Assembly: GCA_030180075.1 (NCBI GenBank)
Contig: JASNJN010000083.1
Location: forward strand, 1-60,328
Direction: 5' to 3'
Length of the DNA: 60,328 nucleotides
Origin: Mikrocytos mackini
Taxonomy: Eukaryota; Endomyxa; Ascetosporea; Mikrocytida; Mikrocytiidae
Each line of letters begins with the position of its first letter. Position 1 is the first letter of the stretch. Of the stretch, positions 33,416 through 43,616 are shown piece after piece. Made by a program: the position numbers and the translations under genes. A model generated the notes under the pieces. The model was given only the letters and a program-made list of their open reading frames with translations. It did not search any database and was not told the origin of the DNA.

Positions 33416-35281
33416 ATGGACCTACCGTGGCCCTACTCCCCACAGCAACCATCGGAGTTTGCTACATCTGCAGAGTATTCACGTATCGATGATAAACTTA
33501 CTCTCACTACCTCGCATAACTCGGATACTTACAACAGAATAGATTATGACGGGAGCAACAATACGGGTACTATTAGTGAAGAAAACCTGAACCCCGACGC
33601 TTATAATTCAGAGTTCCCACCATTGGACAAGTACTTTAGTATAGGCGACCAATTTACAAGTTACAAAGTTCTCTACTTAAAAATCGAGTCTTATCAAAAC
33701 ACAATTGAGCCTGAAATATCAATTAGCCGGAGTATTAAAATTCTTGACAGATGTAACAGTAACTCTAAACTTAGAGGGATATAACTTCGTAAAACACCTT
33801 AGTTATTACGAAGTTGAGTTTGTTTGCGAGTTTGGACGATCGCAAACCCCAGAAAGAAGCCTGATCCTATTGACCATAACAACAAACCCAGAGTCACTTA
33901 TTCTAAGAAGTTAGGTTGTCCATTCGTCCTGAAATTTCAGTATACCAATAGAAAACTTGTTCTCAAAAACCTACATGACCACTCTTGTCATAATAACATC
34001 ACTTTTAAGAAAAGGGATCCGGATAATACTGTCTTCCAAACTATAGACTTACGAGGTGACGAGAAAATAAACTTAAGAAGACTTATCAACATTGTTCCGG
34101 AAGAAGATCTTAATGGAAACTCATACAATGATATATAGAAGATTAGAAGGGAGAAAATAGATGATGCACAAGTTTAAAAAGATGAAAGATTAATACTCTT
34201 CTCACTACTTNCGTTTAGGGTTGATTGTATTTTTAATACAAACAATTTCTGCGAGAGTTTCTTCAAAAAATTGAAGTATTCTTTTCTGAATCGAAAGACA
34301 AACAGTAGGATTGATCATTTATTTCTTAACTTAAACAAGGTTATTGAAATGATATTAGCTGATGAAATTGTTCGCGCTTCATCAAATAAGATAGGAAATA
34401 TGACATTTAGATTAAAAATATCATACAATAATCACACTAAAATAAAAGACTTGAATTATAACGAAATGGAAAAGATTAATAGCCAAGAATTTAGATATAA
34501 ATCGTATATTATAAAGACGGTTAAGATTTATGATGAATATGACGATAAAAAAATTGCCTGCAAAAAATGTTTGATTCATTTTGATGAATTAAATTGTTCG
34601 TGTTTAAGTTACACAAAAAAGAAACAAATTTGCAAACATATTCATTTAATTTCTAGTTATTTTTTATTTCAAAAAAAATCAACTAATTATTGTTTACCAT
34701 TTAAGAAGAGTTTGAAGATTAAGAATGATTCGATTAACAACAAAGAAACTACAACTGCAAGTAAATTAAGTCCATTCAACAATAATATTAGAAGAAACAA
34801 AGACACAGTTAATAACACAACAACTTTGAAACAATCCCAGCCAGAAATCAATTTACATATTAATGCTATAGGAAAACTATGTACTGAAATGCCCAACAAA
34901 GACACTATAAATGAGAAATTGTTTGAGCTGGTGGATTTAATTTCTTTGGGGTCTAATCTTCCACAATTTTCAAAAGTAGGGCTAGAAAAGAACTTTAATA
35001 AGCGACGAATTGTACTTAAACAAAGCGAACTTGACAGGCTTAAAGAATCCGGTAGTGAATGAAAGTTTGTAAGGATGAGAAAAAAACCTGGTCGCAAATT
35101 TAAGGATATAGTCAGAACTTTTGTGATGTGTAATTTCTGTTACTCAATTGACGATAAACATTCTGGTGCTATCATAAAGTGGCTAGGTTGTTTAAAATGC
35201 GAACAATGGTATCATGAGTCTTGTGTCTGTTACTTGAAGAATGTTTCCTTGGACAATTTCGTATGCTGTCTTCCCCATTAA
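33416..35281 (+). pseudogene. MULE5 relic, MULE1-like, catalytic core deleted, PHD-like tail
   Basis: Fragments in two frames. 33416-33784 is the N-terminal region (LDKYFSIGDQF, as MULE1 LNKYFQIGQNF). 33824-34138 has the FLYWCH-like part (GCPFVLKFQY ... HDHSCHNN) and INLRRLINIVPEEDL. The DDE core is missing near 34139-34270, where there is also an N at 34211. 34271-35062 holds the C-terminal part with a SWIM finger (CSCLSY ... CKHIH). After a TGA at 35060-35062 the same frame continues to 35281 with a PHD-like cluster (CNFCYS ... CLKCEQWYHESC). MULE1 itself has neither SWIM nor PHD, so the C-terminus differs. Confidence 0.8.
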
Positions 35282-36016
35282 TTAATATTGCTAAGTGTGG
35301 TGCAAAGTGAAATGTTAAGTGTATTACTGGATATAGTTCATGTTTCAGTATGGTGGTTCAATATGTGTTTCAATGTGGGGATTCAATGCATGATCTAGTG
35401 CATAGTGCAGTGCTATGTGAAATGTTGAGTATATCGCTGGATATAGCGTGTGTTTCAGTGTGGGATTCTTTATAGACGTTCAGCATTCTCTTTAAAATAA
35501 TAGTTTAAATTTTGAAAAATAAAAAAAACATAATTCGTAACAAAGGGTTTTGTGTGATTTAGAAACAACGGAATATTAAAATATGAACTTAATAAGTTCA
35601 AAATGGCATTTATTAATTGTTTTGAATCTATTACAAAAAAAACTCTTTTTGTTAAAATATCACTCTCATTAAGAGCTCCGGGATTGAAGTCCTGTGAGTT
35701 ATAAAAATAACTATTAAAAATAATAAAATGAATAGTAAATTCATATTTAAAAATAAATGCAGGCAGGGAATAGGGTAGCCCCAAGTAGTGAAACTTGTAC
35801 GGGTGGCAAAGCTTTGTCTTTGTGTGGAAAGGGCGTAAGTCTGGTGGTGGACTTTGTACCTTTAGGAAATAACTGGTTTTTATATTTTGGGAAATTTTAA
35901 AAATGAAATTTCAATGGGATTTGTGACAGATAAAGAGGACGGTTAATAAGTAATTAAATAAATTAATAACATTTAACCTTTAAAAACTCTTTATCAACCA
36001 GTGGGTGTTATTTGTA
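35282..36016. other. AT-rich region without recognisable genes
   Basis: Two loosely repeated stretches (GTGCAAAGTGAAATGTTAAG near 35300 and GTGCAGTGCTATGTGAAATG near 35404) suggest a degenerate ~105-base duplication. Nothing coding is visible. Confidence 0.4.
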
Positions 36017-36600
36017 TCGTTTTTAATGTGAAATGTACTATATTTACTAAAAGTGTGTATTATCGAAATGATATGAGTTTAAAATAGAGATGAGAATTTA
36101 GCCATTTTTTGAGAACCGCCCGAACCGCGCCGCCAAACGGGCGGGCGGTTTCATGTTTCTTAACCGTTTTATTTTCAGTGAAAATCTGAAAATTTTTGAA
36201 TTTTTTAAAAAATATTTATAAAGAAAAATCACGTAAAATATACAATTAAAAACGACTATTACCTTAAAATTTACCCAAACTTGTTGAGAATATAGTTTAA
36301 ATGCTAAGAAAATAGAAAATCATATTTATTTTGGAAATTTCTTTCAAAAAAGATAAGTCACCTGTTAATGAGAATTTTTTTGAAAAATGGCCCCTTCACC
36401 GCCCGAAACCGAACCGCGCGGTTCGGTTTCGGGCGGGCGGGCTGATAATTCTCACCTCTACTTTAAAACACCGTCTGTGCATTAAGTTTACTGTATTTTT
36501 CCTTCGGAAAATACTATAAAGCAAATAAAAATCTTTATTGTGACATTTTAAGAGGTTTTGGCACATTCGCGAAATTTGGGGCAAAATGAACCTACAATCC
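36017..36600 (-). mobile_element. Partial inverted copy of the TTTGGGGCAAAATG element
   Basis: Read on the minus strand from 36600 (GGATTGTAGGTTCATTTTGC), this matches 37416-37652 closely once the inserted MITE at 36085-36460 is removed. It is an older copy of the element at 37415-38534 in opposite orientation, and its other end has been lost. Confidence 0.75.
36085..36460. mobile_element. hAT-type MITE with GC-rich palindromes and 8-bp duplication
   Basis: This 376-bp element runs from TAGAGATGAGAATTT to AATTCTCACCTCTA. Flanks are GTTTAAAA (36077-36084) and CTTTAAAA (36461-36468). The related sequence at about 37585, without the insert, has a single GTTTAAAA, so the insertion site is directly visible. 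Subterminal arms are GC-rich palindromes (CGGGCGGGCGG, CCGCCCG, ACCGCGCGGT). It has no coding capacity. Confidence 0.88.
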
Positions 36601-37414
36601 TAAACTTTTATTTAGTATTGAGTCCAACCTTTCCTAGTCGCGAGTTCATATATGTGATGTTCCGTATACCTGGTGTTTTATATTTTAGATTATTATTGTG
36701 TTGATTATGTTAAATAGTATGTTAAACAAGTTAAGAATTAATTATTAGTAGAAGTTAACAGATGTTTGAGGCAGAAATAATAAGTAAAGAAAATTTCCTG
36801 ATTATAGGAACAACACCATAAACCTTTGATTGTTAGTATATTATTAACTTTGAGAAATTTTTTAACAAGTAATTTGTGGTAAAATGGTGGCATATTTTAT
36901 CGTATTTGGGGATATTTAAAGATTCATTAGCATAATTTATGTGGGTATTTGGTTATATTTACGTGTATATTTGGAAGAACCCTGATAATAACAAGCAAGA
37001 ACATTTTCAAATAGATTTACCTCATTTATGTTTAAAAATAATCTTATAACATAAAAATTGGTAAATATTTGACAGTATATTACGACTTTTATCGGTATAT
37101 TCCTCTTTTTTAAAATTTAAAATAAGCGGTTAATATGTTTGTTTTTATACGTATAAATTATCAATCCCTATAATGATACAAAACACATTCAAATTGTATT
37201 GTCCGGTATCTAAATCTCGATTAGTTCTGATTTTGTACAAATTTATAAATAAACATATTATTGGCGGAATTAACAGATTCTTACAAAGGTTTTAAATTAC
37301 AGAAATTCCATATTCCACAATCACTCGTATTAATATGATTGTTGGAGATTAGAAGTGCTCAGTTAACTCCAAAGGCTGTTAATTCATATTTACTAGAGAT
37401 ATATGCTATTTGAG
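36601..37414. other. AT-rich spacer between inverted element copies
   Basis: About 0.8 kb with no gene or strong repeat visible to me. Confidence 0.45.
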
Positions 37415-38534
37415 GACTGTAGTTTCACTTTGCCCCAAATAATTGCAATTTGCCCAAACAGTTTCATTTTGCCCCAAATTTCGCGAATGTGCCAAAACCT
37501 CTTAAAATGTCACAATAAAGATTTTTATTTGTTTTATAGTATTTTCCGAAGGAAAATACAGTAAACTTAATGCACAGACGGTGTTTTAAACTCATATCAT
37601 TTCGACAATGCACACTTTTTGTAAATATAGTACATTTCATATTAAAAGCGATGTGAATATCACGAGTATCGAAGAATTTTGGGCTTTTTACCTTTAAAAA
37701 GATAAAGAATTAATTAATTAATATGGTAGCATTCTTTATCTTCGTCATATACCACTTCAGCATGATACGATCTCAACTGCCCCTCAGCCAGCTGTTGATC
37801 ACCAAGGACCCTTTCAAACCCACATTCTGGATTTTTCCAACGAGGTGGTTGATTGTGCGGATGCGCTTGGGTTTATTTGCCCAGGAGGTTTCCTGTTGTT
37901 TGCAGGACCTCTTTAAAAGTGAATTAGACTTTGAGTAGAGAAGAATTTTGGGCTATAATTATTTTGACTAGCCCACGGGCCGGGACATAATTTTGGCCTC
38001 AAAAAATTCTGTAATTTTGGGGCTATAAACACATAGGACGTCAATTTGGGGCTGGAAAATTCCGGATATCTGACCCTGGGCTACAAAATTTACAGCCAGC
38101 ATATAAAATTCAAGTTTATTTGTTAATATTATAGTATTTGTTTATCATATTTTACTAGATGTTATAAAATATTTGATAACGCGACGAGAATTACAAGGAT
38201 ATTTATTTTAAAAATTTGGCAAAACTCTGTATACATGTTGAATGGACACTTCTATAATTAAAAATTATATAAAGTATTTTGAGGATTGGGCTGTAATTTT
38301 CTAGCCCAAATAATTGTAGCCCAACAAAAACCGACTCTCAAATATCACTTGGTGGTTGATAAAGAGCTATTTGACGCTATTTTACGATTTTACGGGAAAA
38401 TCTCATGTTCTAGACATAAATCAGTCAAATTTATGCAAAATCAGCAATAAAAAATTTGGGGCAAAATGAAACGCCTTTATATCATCTAAAATAAAAAATT
38501 ATTAAGAATTTGGGGCAAAACGCAATCCGAGCCC
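37415..38534 (+). mobile_element. Non-autonomous element, 8-bp duplication TATTTGAG (hAT-like)
   Basis: This 1,120-bp block is flanked by TATTTGAG at 37407-37414 and 38535-38542. Its ends (GACTGTAGTTTCACTTTGCCCC and GGGGCAAAACGCAATCCGAGCCC) are imperfect inverted repeats. Short TTTGGGGCAAAATGAAAC-type motifs recur near both ends (37434 and 37466 inverted, 38455 and 38508 direct), resembling hAT subterminal repeats. A 71-codon ORF at 37723 has no recognisable domain and I do not count it as a gene. Confidence 0.7.
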
Positions 38535-39531
38535 TATTTGAGCTGCTATTATAGAATTAGGCTCAGTTTATTTGGAAATTAAGAGCATATTCCGATTTTT
38601 AAATTTCAAATTTTTTAGGATTTAAACCACACATGAGAATACTTGACCCAATCGGGTATGTATAAAATTTCTAAAAATTACAAACACAAAAGTGCATTCC
38701 AACCATATGATAAACGTATGGAATATTTACAGTGAACTATGAAGGTTTAGCCGGGTTTGTCCCAAAATACCTGGGACTGGCTGAGATTAGAGTGTCTAAG
38801 ACATCAAAATTTTCATTATATATTTTGGTAACAAAAATCTAAATATGTTGTTTCCCCAAGGGGGGCCTTGGTTGTATCATCTATTCGGAAAATAATATAA
38901 AACCTATTGATAATATCTATTTCCATCTATAAAAAATGAATGATGAATTTCAAATACAAATCAACCACAGAATTCGGTTAAAAACGAGTTACGTATTTTG
39001 ACACAACTTTTTAAATGCTTATAAAGGCTATATTTAGTGTTTTAAAAGCGATTACGATGTTTTCTATGTATTTTCGATGTACGATACCAAGTTTTGTAAA
39101 TAAAATTTCAATATTTTCACCCATTTTTCAAGAAATGGACCCCACAGGGTAGGAAACTCAAAAACATGATTTATAACAACCCAATGACCCCTAAAAAGGT
39201 GCTTAATAATTCTAAAATTATGTGGTTTTTAAAAAAAAGTTGTGTGAAAATACGAATCACGTTAAAAACGGGGATAAACATAATTTACAGGTATTTAAAA
39301 ATTATGTTATAATTTGACTAACACTAGAATGTTGTCAACCTAAAGAACTTAATAAAACAATGTATAGTCGGTTGATTTGGGGCAATTTCAATATTTTCAT
39401 GATCTCGTATCATTTTCAGAACCCCTAGAGCACCTAAACAGTGAAATATTTTTAGTTAAATTGGACCAAACCCCCCAAAATCAGCTAAGAATGGAGTGAT
39501 TAAATCTTGAAATTGGCCAAACCTTCGTAGT
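38535..39531. other. AT-rich region without recognisable genes
   Basis: It contains the dispersed sequence ATTTCAATATTTTCACCC near 39105, shared with 32322, but nothing coding. Confidence 0.4.
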
Positions 39532-39765
39532 TTACTGTAACCTATACACCAATTGATATTTCTTTTCCATTTTGGATAACATTATTCTTTCTCTCCGCAA
39601 CATCTCCTCCGTGTCTACGATTCTGTACTTCCTAATCTCCATTATCTTCTCCTCAATACAGTTATCGAACTGTATTATGAGTACTAACTCATCCTCTGCA
39701 AACTTCTCTCCCGTGTATCGGTTACCCGGCGCCTTCTTCAGGTCGCTACGTTTTACCCCTGCCAT
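39532..39765 (-). CDS. Hypothetical ORF downstream of a gypsy LTR (possible gag start)
   Basis: A 77-codon ORF from ATG 39765, charged and helical, ending just before AT-rich DNA. In minus-strand order it follows the integrase relic (40017-40625) and its presumed LTR (from about 40022), the position gag would take if a second element began there. Nothing in the protein itself proves gag. Spurious ORF remains possible. Confidence 0.3.
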   Translation of the reverse strand: MAGVKRSDLKKAPGNRYTGEKFAEDELVLIIQFDNCIEEKIMEIRKYRIVDTEEMLRRERIMLSKMEKKYQLVYRLQ

Positions 39766-40022
39766 TTTACTCAGGCATTACCGGTTCTTAAAATGAGCCG
39801 TAGGCATATGTAATAAAGTTGTTATATTTTAGTTAACCTTTCTTTACACCTTGCTTTCATAGCAAAGTTCAACTAAATCTGAAGTCAACTGTTAACTTTT
39901 ATATTTCAATAAAATTACTAGACTTTACCATGATTATCATTTATCACATGGTTCATAACGGATGTATTTATCAGTTGTTATATTTTAACTTTTCAATAAT
40001 TAATATCCGTATTTACTTATAA
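39766..40022 (-). repeat. Presumed LTR after gypsy element E integrase
   Basis: On the minus strand a purine tract (GCGAGAGGGAA) is followed by TGTTATAAGT. This matches the layout of the other gypsy 3' ends here. There is no second copy, so boundaries are inferred. Confidence 0.4.
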
Positions 40023-40625
40023 CATTCCCTCTCGCATATAGCTCTTGCTCACTCTTCTAATCGGCCAGACCTTCATATCTGGTGTTTTAACCGCGTTACC
40101 TAAAACCTTGACAATCTCAATAGGGGATGAGTATTTGCCGTTTACCATTCGAATTCTCACTATATCTCCCACACTATATTCTACGTCTCGAGCTCCCCTT
40201 TTCTCGTTTATCTTGTCATATAGATTCTCTCGGGTTGTGAGTTTTCGTTCGGTAACAGTAGATGTTGGCAACTCTCCTGGATAATACTTTGCTATTTGAT
40301 CTCTCCTGTTGCGGCCATACATTAGTTCGAATGGTGTTTGTCCTGTTGCTGTATGTGGGGTGTTTCTGTATCCCCATAGAAACTCCGTTAGATAATTGAA
40401 CACATCTAGATCGCACATTTTAGCTTCTTCGATTCTATAACCAATTTCTTTATTGAATCGTTCAACTCGCCCGTTGCTTTGAGGTGAGTAAATGGGGGTT
40501 CTAATATGCTTCGCACCCCATTTTTTATAGAAAGATTTGCTCCTTTTTGAAATAAATTGTCGCCCGTTATCAGTCCTTATTTCCAAAGGGGCTCCCAATT
40601 TTTCGAATAACTTTTCCAAACCGGC
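40017..40625 (-). pseudogene. Gypsy element E, integrase C-terminal half
   Basis: About 200 codons. The second catalytic Asp (RTDNGRQF) and Glu (NGRVERFNKEI) of the integrase core are followed by a C-terminal domain (VEYSVGDIVRIR, KYSSPIEIVKV). The first Asp and everything N-terminal are absent, because the frame runs into a Tc1 element exactly at TA (40626-40627). Beyond the Tc1 is a P4-ATPase gene, not the rest of the integrase. It is a separate family from A-D. Confidence 0.88.
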
Positions 40626-40627
40626 TA

Positions 40628-42122
40628 CACCCCGTTTCAAAAATATTGGCCATTTACAATTTCAACCATTAAACCCTCAGTTGTATAAATTTTATCAAAT
40701 TAATGCATATATGTATAATGTAAAACATTTATAAAAAATGATAATTTAAAAAATTGTATTTTCGACATCTTTTGTCGCCTATATCACGATTTTTATTTTT
40801 AGATGAATTTTATTTCGTTTCAAAAAAATTGGCCACTCAAAAAAAACTTCAAAAAATTTACTAAATTCATTTTTAATATCAATATTTAATTATACCACCA
40901 TTATTTTTTATTACTTGCAACAATCTTTTTTTCATTCCGTCATATAATTTCTTTATTATTTCATGATCCAAGTTTTCGAAAGCTTTAACAATAGATTCCC
41001 ACAACTCATCGATATTTGTATATATTTTTCCTTTCTTGTATATTTCCTCACTCAACAAGCTAAAGATGTTTTCAACGGGGTTCAGGTCCGGGCTCCTAGC
41101 AGGCCATTTTAGAATTTCTAAGCCCTTTTCTGTATAATAGTCCTTCGCATATCGTGCGTTGTGTATAGATGCATTGTCTTGCTGAAACACAAAAGAACCA
41201 TTGGGGAAGAATTGTTGTACTGTAGGAAGAACTTTATCATTCAACAATGTTATAAAATCCTCGGCATCGTAGGTTCCAACCATCTCACAAAGTGAAACGG
41301 GCCCAAAATAAGAAATGGCTACGTGGACCATTATAGAGCCTCCTCCAAATTTACGCTGGTTTTTGTATACTATTTCCTCGTTCTTTTTGCCCCAATGCTT
41401 TGAATAACAATCGGGGCCGTCCATATTGAATTTTTTCTCATCAGAGAAAACTGTAGAAGTAAAACTCTCGAATAGATGTTTGTTTGCGAACTCAAGTCTT
41501 TCTGTTTTATGTTTTTGAGAGAGGATTATTTTTTTGGTAGGGGTTCTGCTGGTTAAGTCGGAATTTTTGAGGTGTCGGTGTATGGTCGATCTCGAAACAG
41601 TCAACTTATTCGAGTTTTTCAATTCGTCGATTGTTGTAAAGGGGTCATTAGTGATATCTTTAAGTATCACCCTTTTTTCTCTGTCGGTAAGTGCTTGTGG
41701 ACGGCCCCGATTGTCGTTGTTCAATGAAACAGGATCCTCTTTAAACTTATGTATCCAGAACCCCACAGTTTGTCTTGGAATATCCAAAGTACGCGAAATT
41801 TCTCTCATGCTTTTCTCCTTGTAGTATAATTTCAACACACATCGAATTAGCTTATTATTTACTAGCTCAATGTTGTTTTTGTCATCAGAGTTGCTTTGTT
41901 TGTCCATAATCCAACGTGGCCAATAATTTTGGAATTAAAATTTTGAAAAGAAAATTTAGAAATGGCATTATCGAAACACAAAGACAACTACAACGAATTT
42001 GCAAATAAAGGCGACTATTACTCTTATAGCTACATCATATACTTATATCTCAATATTCGTTATGCTTTGCTGATTCATTTTCAGCTTATTTTCTTGGTGG
42101 CCAACATTATTGAGACGGGGTG
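40628..42122 (-). mobile_element. Tc1-family transposon, complete, with TA flanks
   Basis: The outer ends are CACCCCGTTTCAAAAATATTGG (40628) and, inverted, CACCCCGTCTCAATAATGTTGG (42122). Each is next to TA (40626-40627, 42123-42124), the Tc1/mariner target duplication. Second copies of the GTTTCAAAAA-ATTGGCCA motif lie inside each end (near 40818, and inverted near 41910), an IR/DR arrangement as in some Tc1 elements. The single transposase ORF is intact. The two flanks come from unrelated genes. Confidence 0.9.
40879..41907 (-). CDS. Tc1-like transposase (DD34E)
   Basis: 342 codons, intact, the usual length. It has N-terminal paired helix-turn-helix domains (MREISRTLDIPRQTVGFW; a second around residues 75-115) joined by a GRP AT-hook-like linker (NRGRPQA). 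The catalytic core has Asp156 (FSDEKKF), Asp244 (QQDNASIH) and Glu279 (SPDLNPVEN); 34 residues separate the last two, the Tc1 DD34E spacing. It should perform cut-and-paste at TA. The intact frame suggests recent activity. An A/T-rich AAAATTTTAATT lies ~40 bases before the ATG. Confidence 0.96.
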   Translation of the reverse strand: MDKQSNSDDKNNIELVNNKLIRCVLKLYYKEKSMREISRTLDIPRQTVGFWIHKFKEDPVSLNNDNRGRPQALTDREKRVILKDITNDPFTTIDELKNSNKLTVSRSTIHRHLKNSDLTSRTPTKKIILSQKHKTERLEFANKHLFESFTSTVFSDEKKFNMDGPDCYSKHWGKKNEEIVYKNQRKFGGGSIMVHVAISYFGPVSLCEMVGTYDAEDFITLLNDKVLPTVQQFFPNGSFVFQQDNASIHNARYAKDYYTEKGLEILKWPARSPDLNPVENIFSLLSEEIYKKGKIYTNIDELWESIVKAFENLDHEIIKKLYDGMKKRLLQVIKNNGGIIKY

Positions 42123-43343
42123 TAGGTAAGAGACTCGGCCCAGGTCTTCGTTCAATCCAGAAGATCTCACTACTGGGAACTTACTCTTTTCTGTGTCGTA
42201 CATAGAAAGATCATAGTTTATAAATATTGCTTGAATTAATCTTATCATATCAAGCATTATGTATAGAGAGATTGGTATCAAGTTCAAAGAAACAATTATG
42301 AAACTGATGAACTGTCCAAGGTAAAGACTGCTTTCATCTGTGGCGACTTTTCCTTCTTTATCCTGTGTTAAGTACCAGAATGTGTTGTACCTCCGATTAC
42401 GCCAGAGTACAAACAAACCAAAGGAAATGATAGCGTACATTAGCTGGAACAAAACAAGTATGATCACAACATAGTCGACTTTCTTTGATATAGAGGAGGT
42501 TTTTGTTTTGGTCTTCAAACTATTTAGTGCGAGCTTTGTCTCCTTCCCTGTGTAAACCGCAACACCAATGCACCACTTTGTGTTTTTGAGCACACATGAC
42601 CTTGGGATGAACTGGGTGGCCGTTAGTGGGATCATTTCACCGTCTTTAGTAACTATGCCATCCCAACCAGACGAATCAAGCACTTTGGAAGGTGCGCCCA
42701 TTTCTATCGTGTAAAACATATTGGCTATTTGTTCTTTAGCTGCTCCCTTCTGAAGTAACAACGGAGAAGCGTGTCTTATTTTCAAGTTGGTCTCCCCATC
42801 AAAGCCAGATGTCTCTATAAATGCGACGCCTGAGTTATCAGAGCTGCCCAAAATCAGAAAGTCTACCGGAAACGTCTCACCCTCTTCGATAAGTACAATA
42901 TCTCCAGGGAAAATGTCTTTCCAAAATATCTTCTTAAATGTGTTATTCTTAAATGCATGGGTGGGTTTCTCGTTTATGACCACGTCACTTTTGAAGCGAG
43001 AATAATCTTCTAAAAGGTCTTTTATCATTGAAAGTATTATGATGAATATTATAGGGAAGAAAGAGAATATAGGGTTAAGTGGGGAGTTCTTGATTAAAGT
43101 TAAGAATGCAGTGGTGATGAAATACAAGTTTGCAGGCTTCTTCAGTTGGACCCACAAACTAAGTGGCAGTGCTGTTAACCTGGTATATTTATTAGTGTTC
43201 ACAATGTTTGGGATGAACTTTGTTTTCGGGTTGCACGTGTAACATTTCGTGTGGGTACTGTCAAAAGTTGTGTTGTTTAAATGGAAGCATCTTTTGTCGA
43301 GATTTATACGTTCAATGACTGAGTTCTTTCTTTCTTGCACCAT
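42123..43343 (-). pseudogene. P4-type phospholipid-flippase ATPase, truncated before DKTGT
   Basis: About 407 codons of a P4-ATPase, which would move aminophospholipids across membranes. ATG 43343 is followed by the P4 N-terminal signature (NTNKYTRL, KKPANLYF), the first membrane pair, the actuator domain (FPGDIVLI, SGFDGETNLK; DGET is the dephosphorylation loop) and the third/fourth membrane segments. It then reads SSGLNEDLGRVSY. In the family the next residues are the phosphorylation site, but here the TA of a Tc1 element intervenes and the frame ends within the transposon at 42081. Catalytic Asp, nucleotide domain and remaining helices are lost; full proteins are about 1,100 residues. The other side of Tc1 does not continue the gene. 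Confidence 0.92.
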
Positions 43344-43616
43344 AAGTCTTGTAAATGAAAATCAAAAACAAAGTTTGAAAATAATTTTGAAAAATATGGG
43401 GAACATTCTTTTTTGTTAATAAAATACATTTTACCACACTATCACATATACAGGTAGCTTGTTATCTATTTAATAGTTGAAATCAATATTTCCAAAAGAG
43501 GCACTTTGGGTAATGTAACAAAGATACTTCTTTATTTTTCTATTTTTGGATTTCATTTTCCATTAAAAAATAGAACACAGCCTATCTAAAATACTAGAAC
43601 ACCAAATATTAAACAA
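43344..43616. other. Divergent intergenic region, P4-ATPase / AAA-ATPase
   Basis: 273 bases of AT-rich DNA between two divergent starts. No strict AAATTT motif is seen; AAATATTAAACAA precedes the ATG at 43617. Confidence 0.4.
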
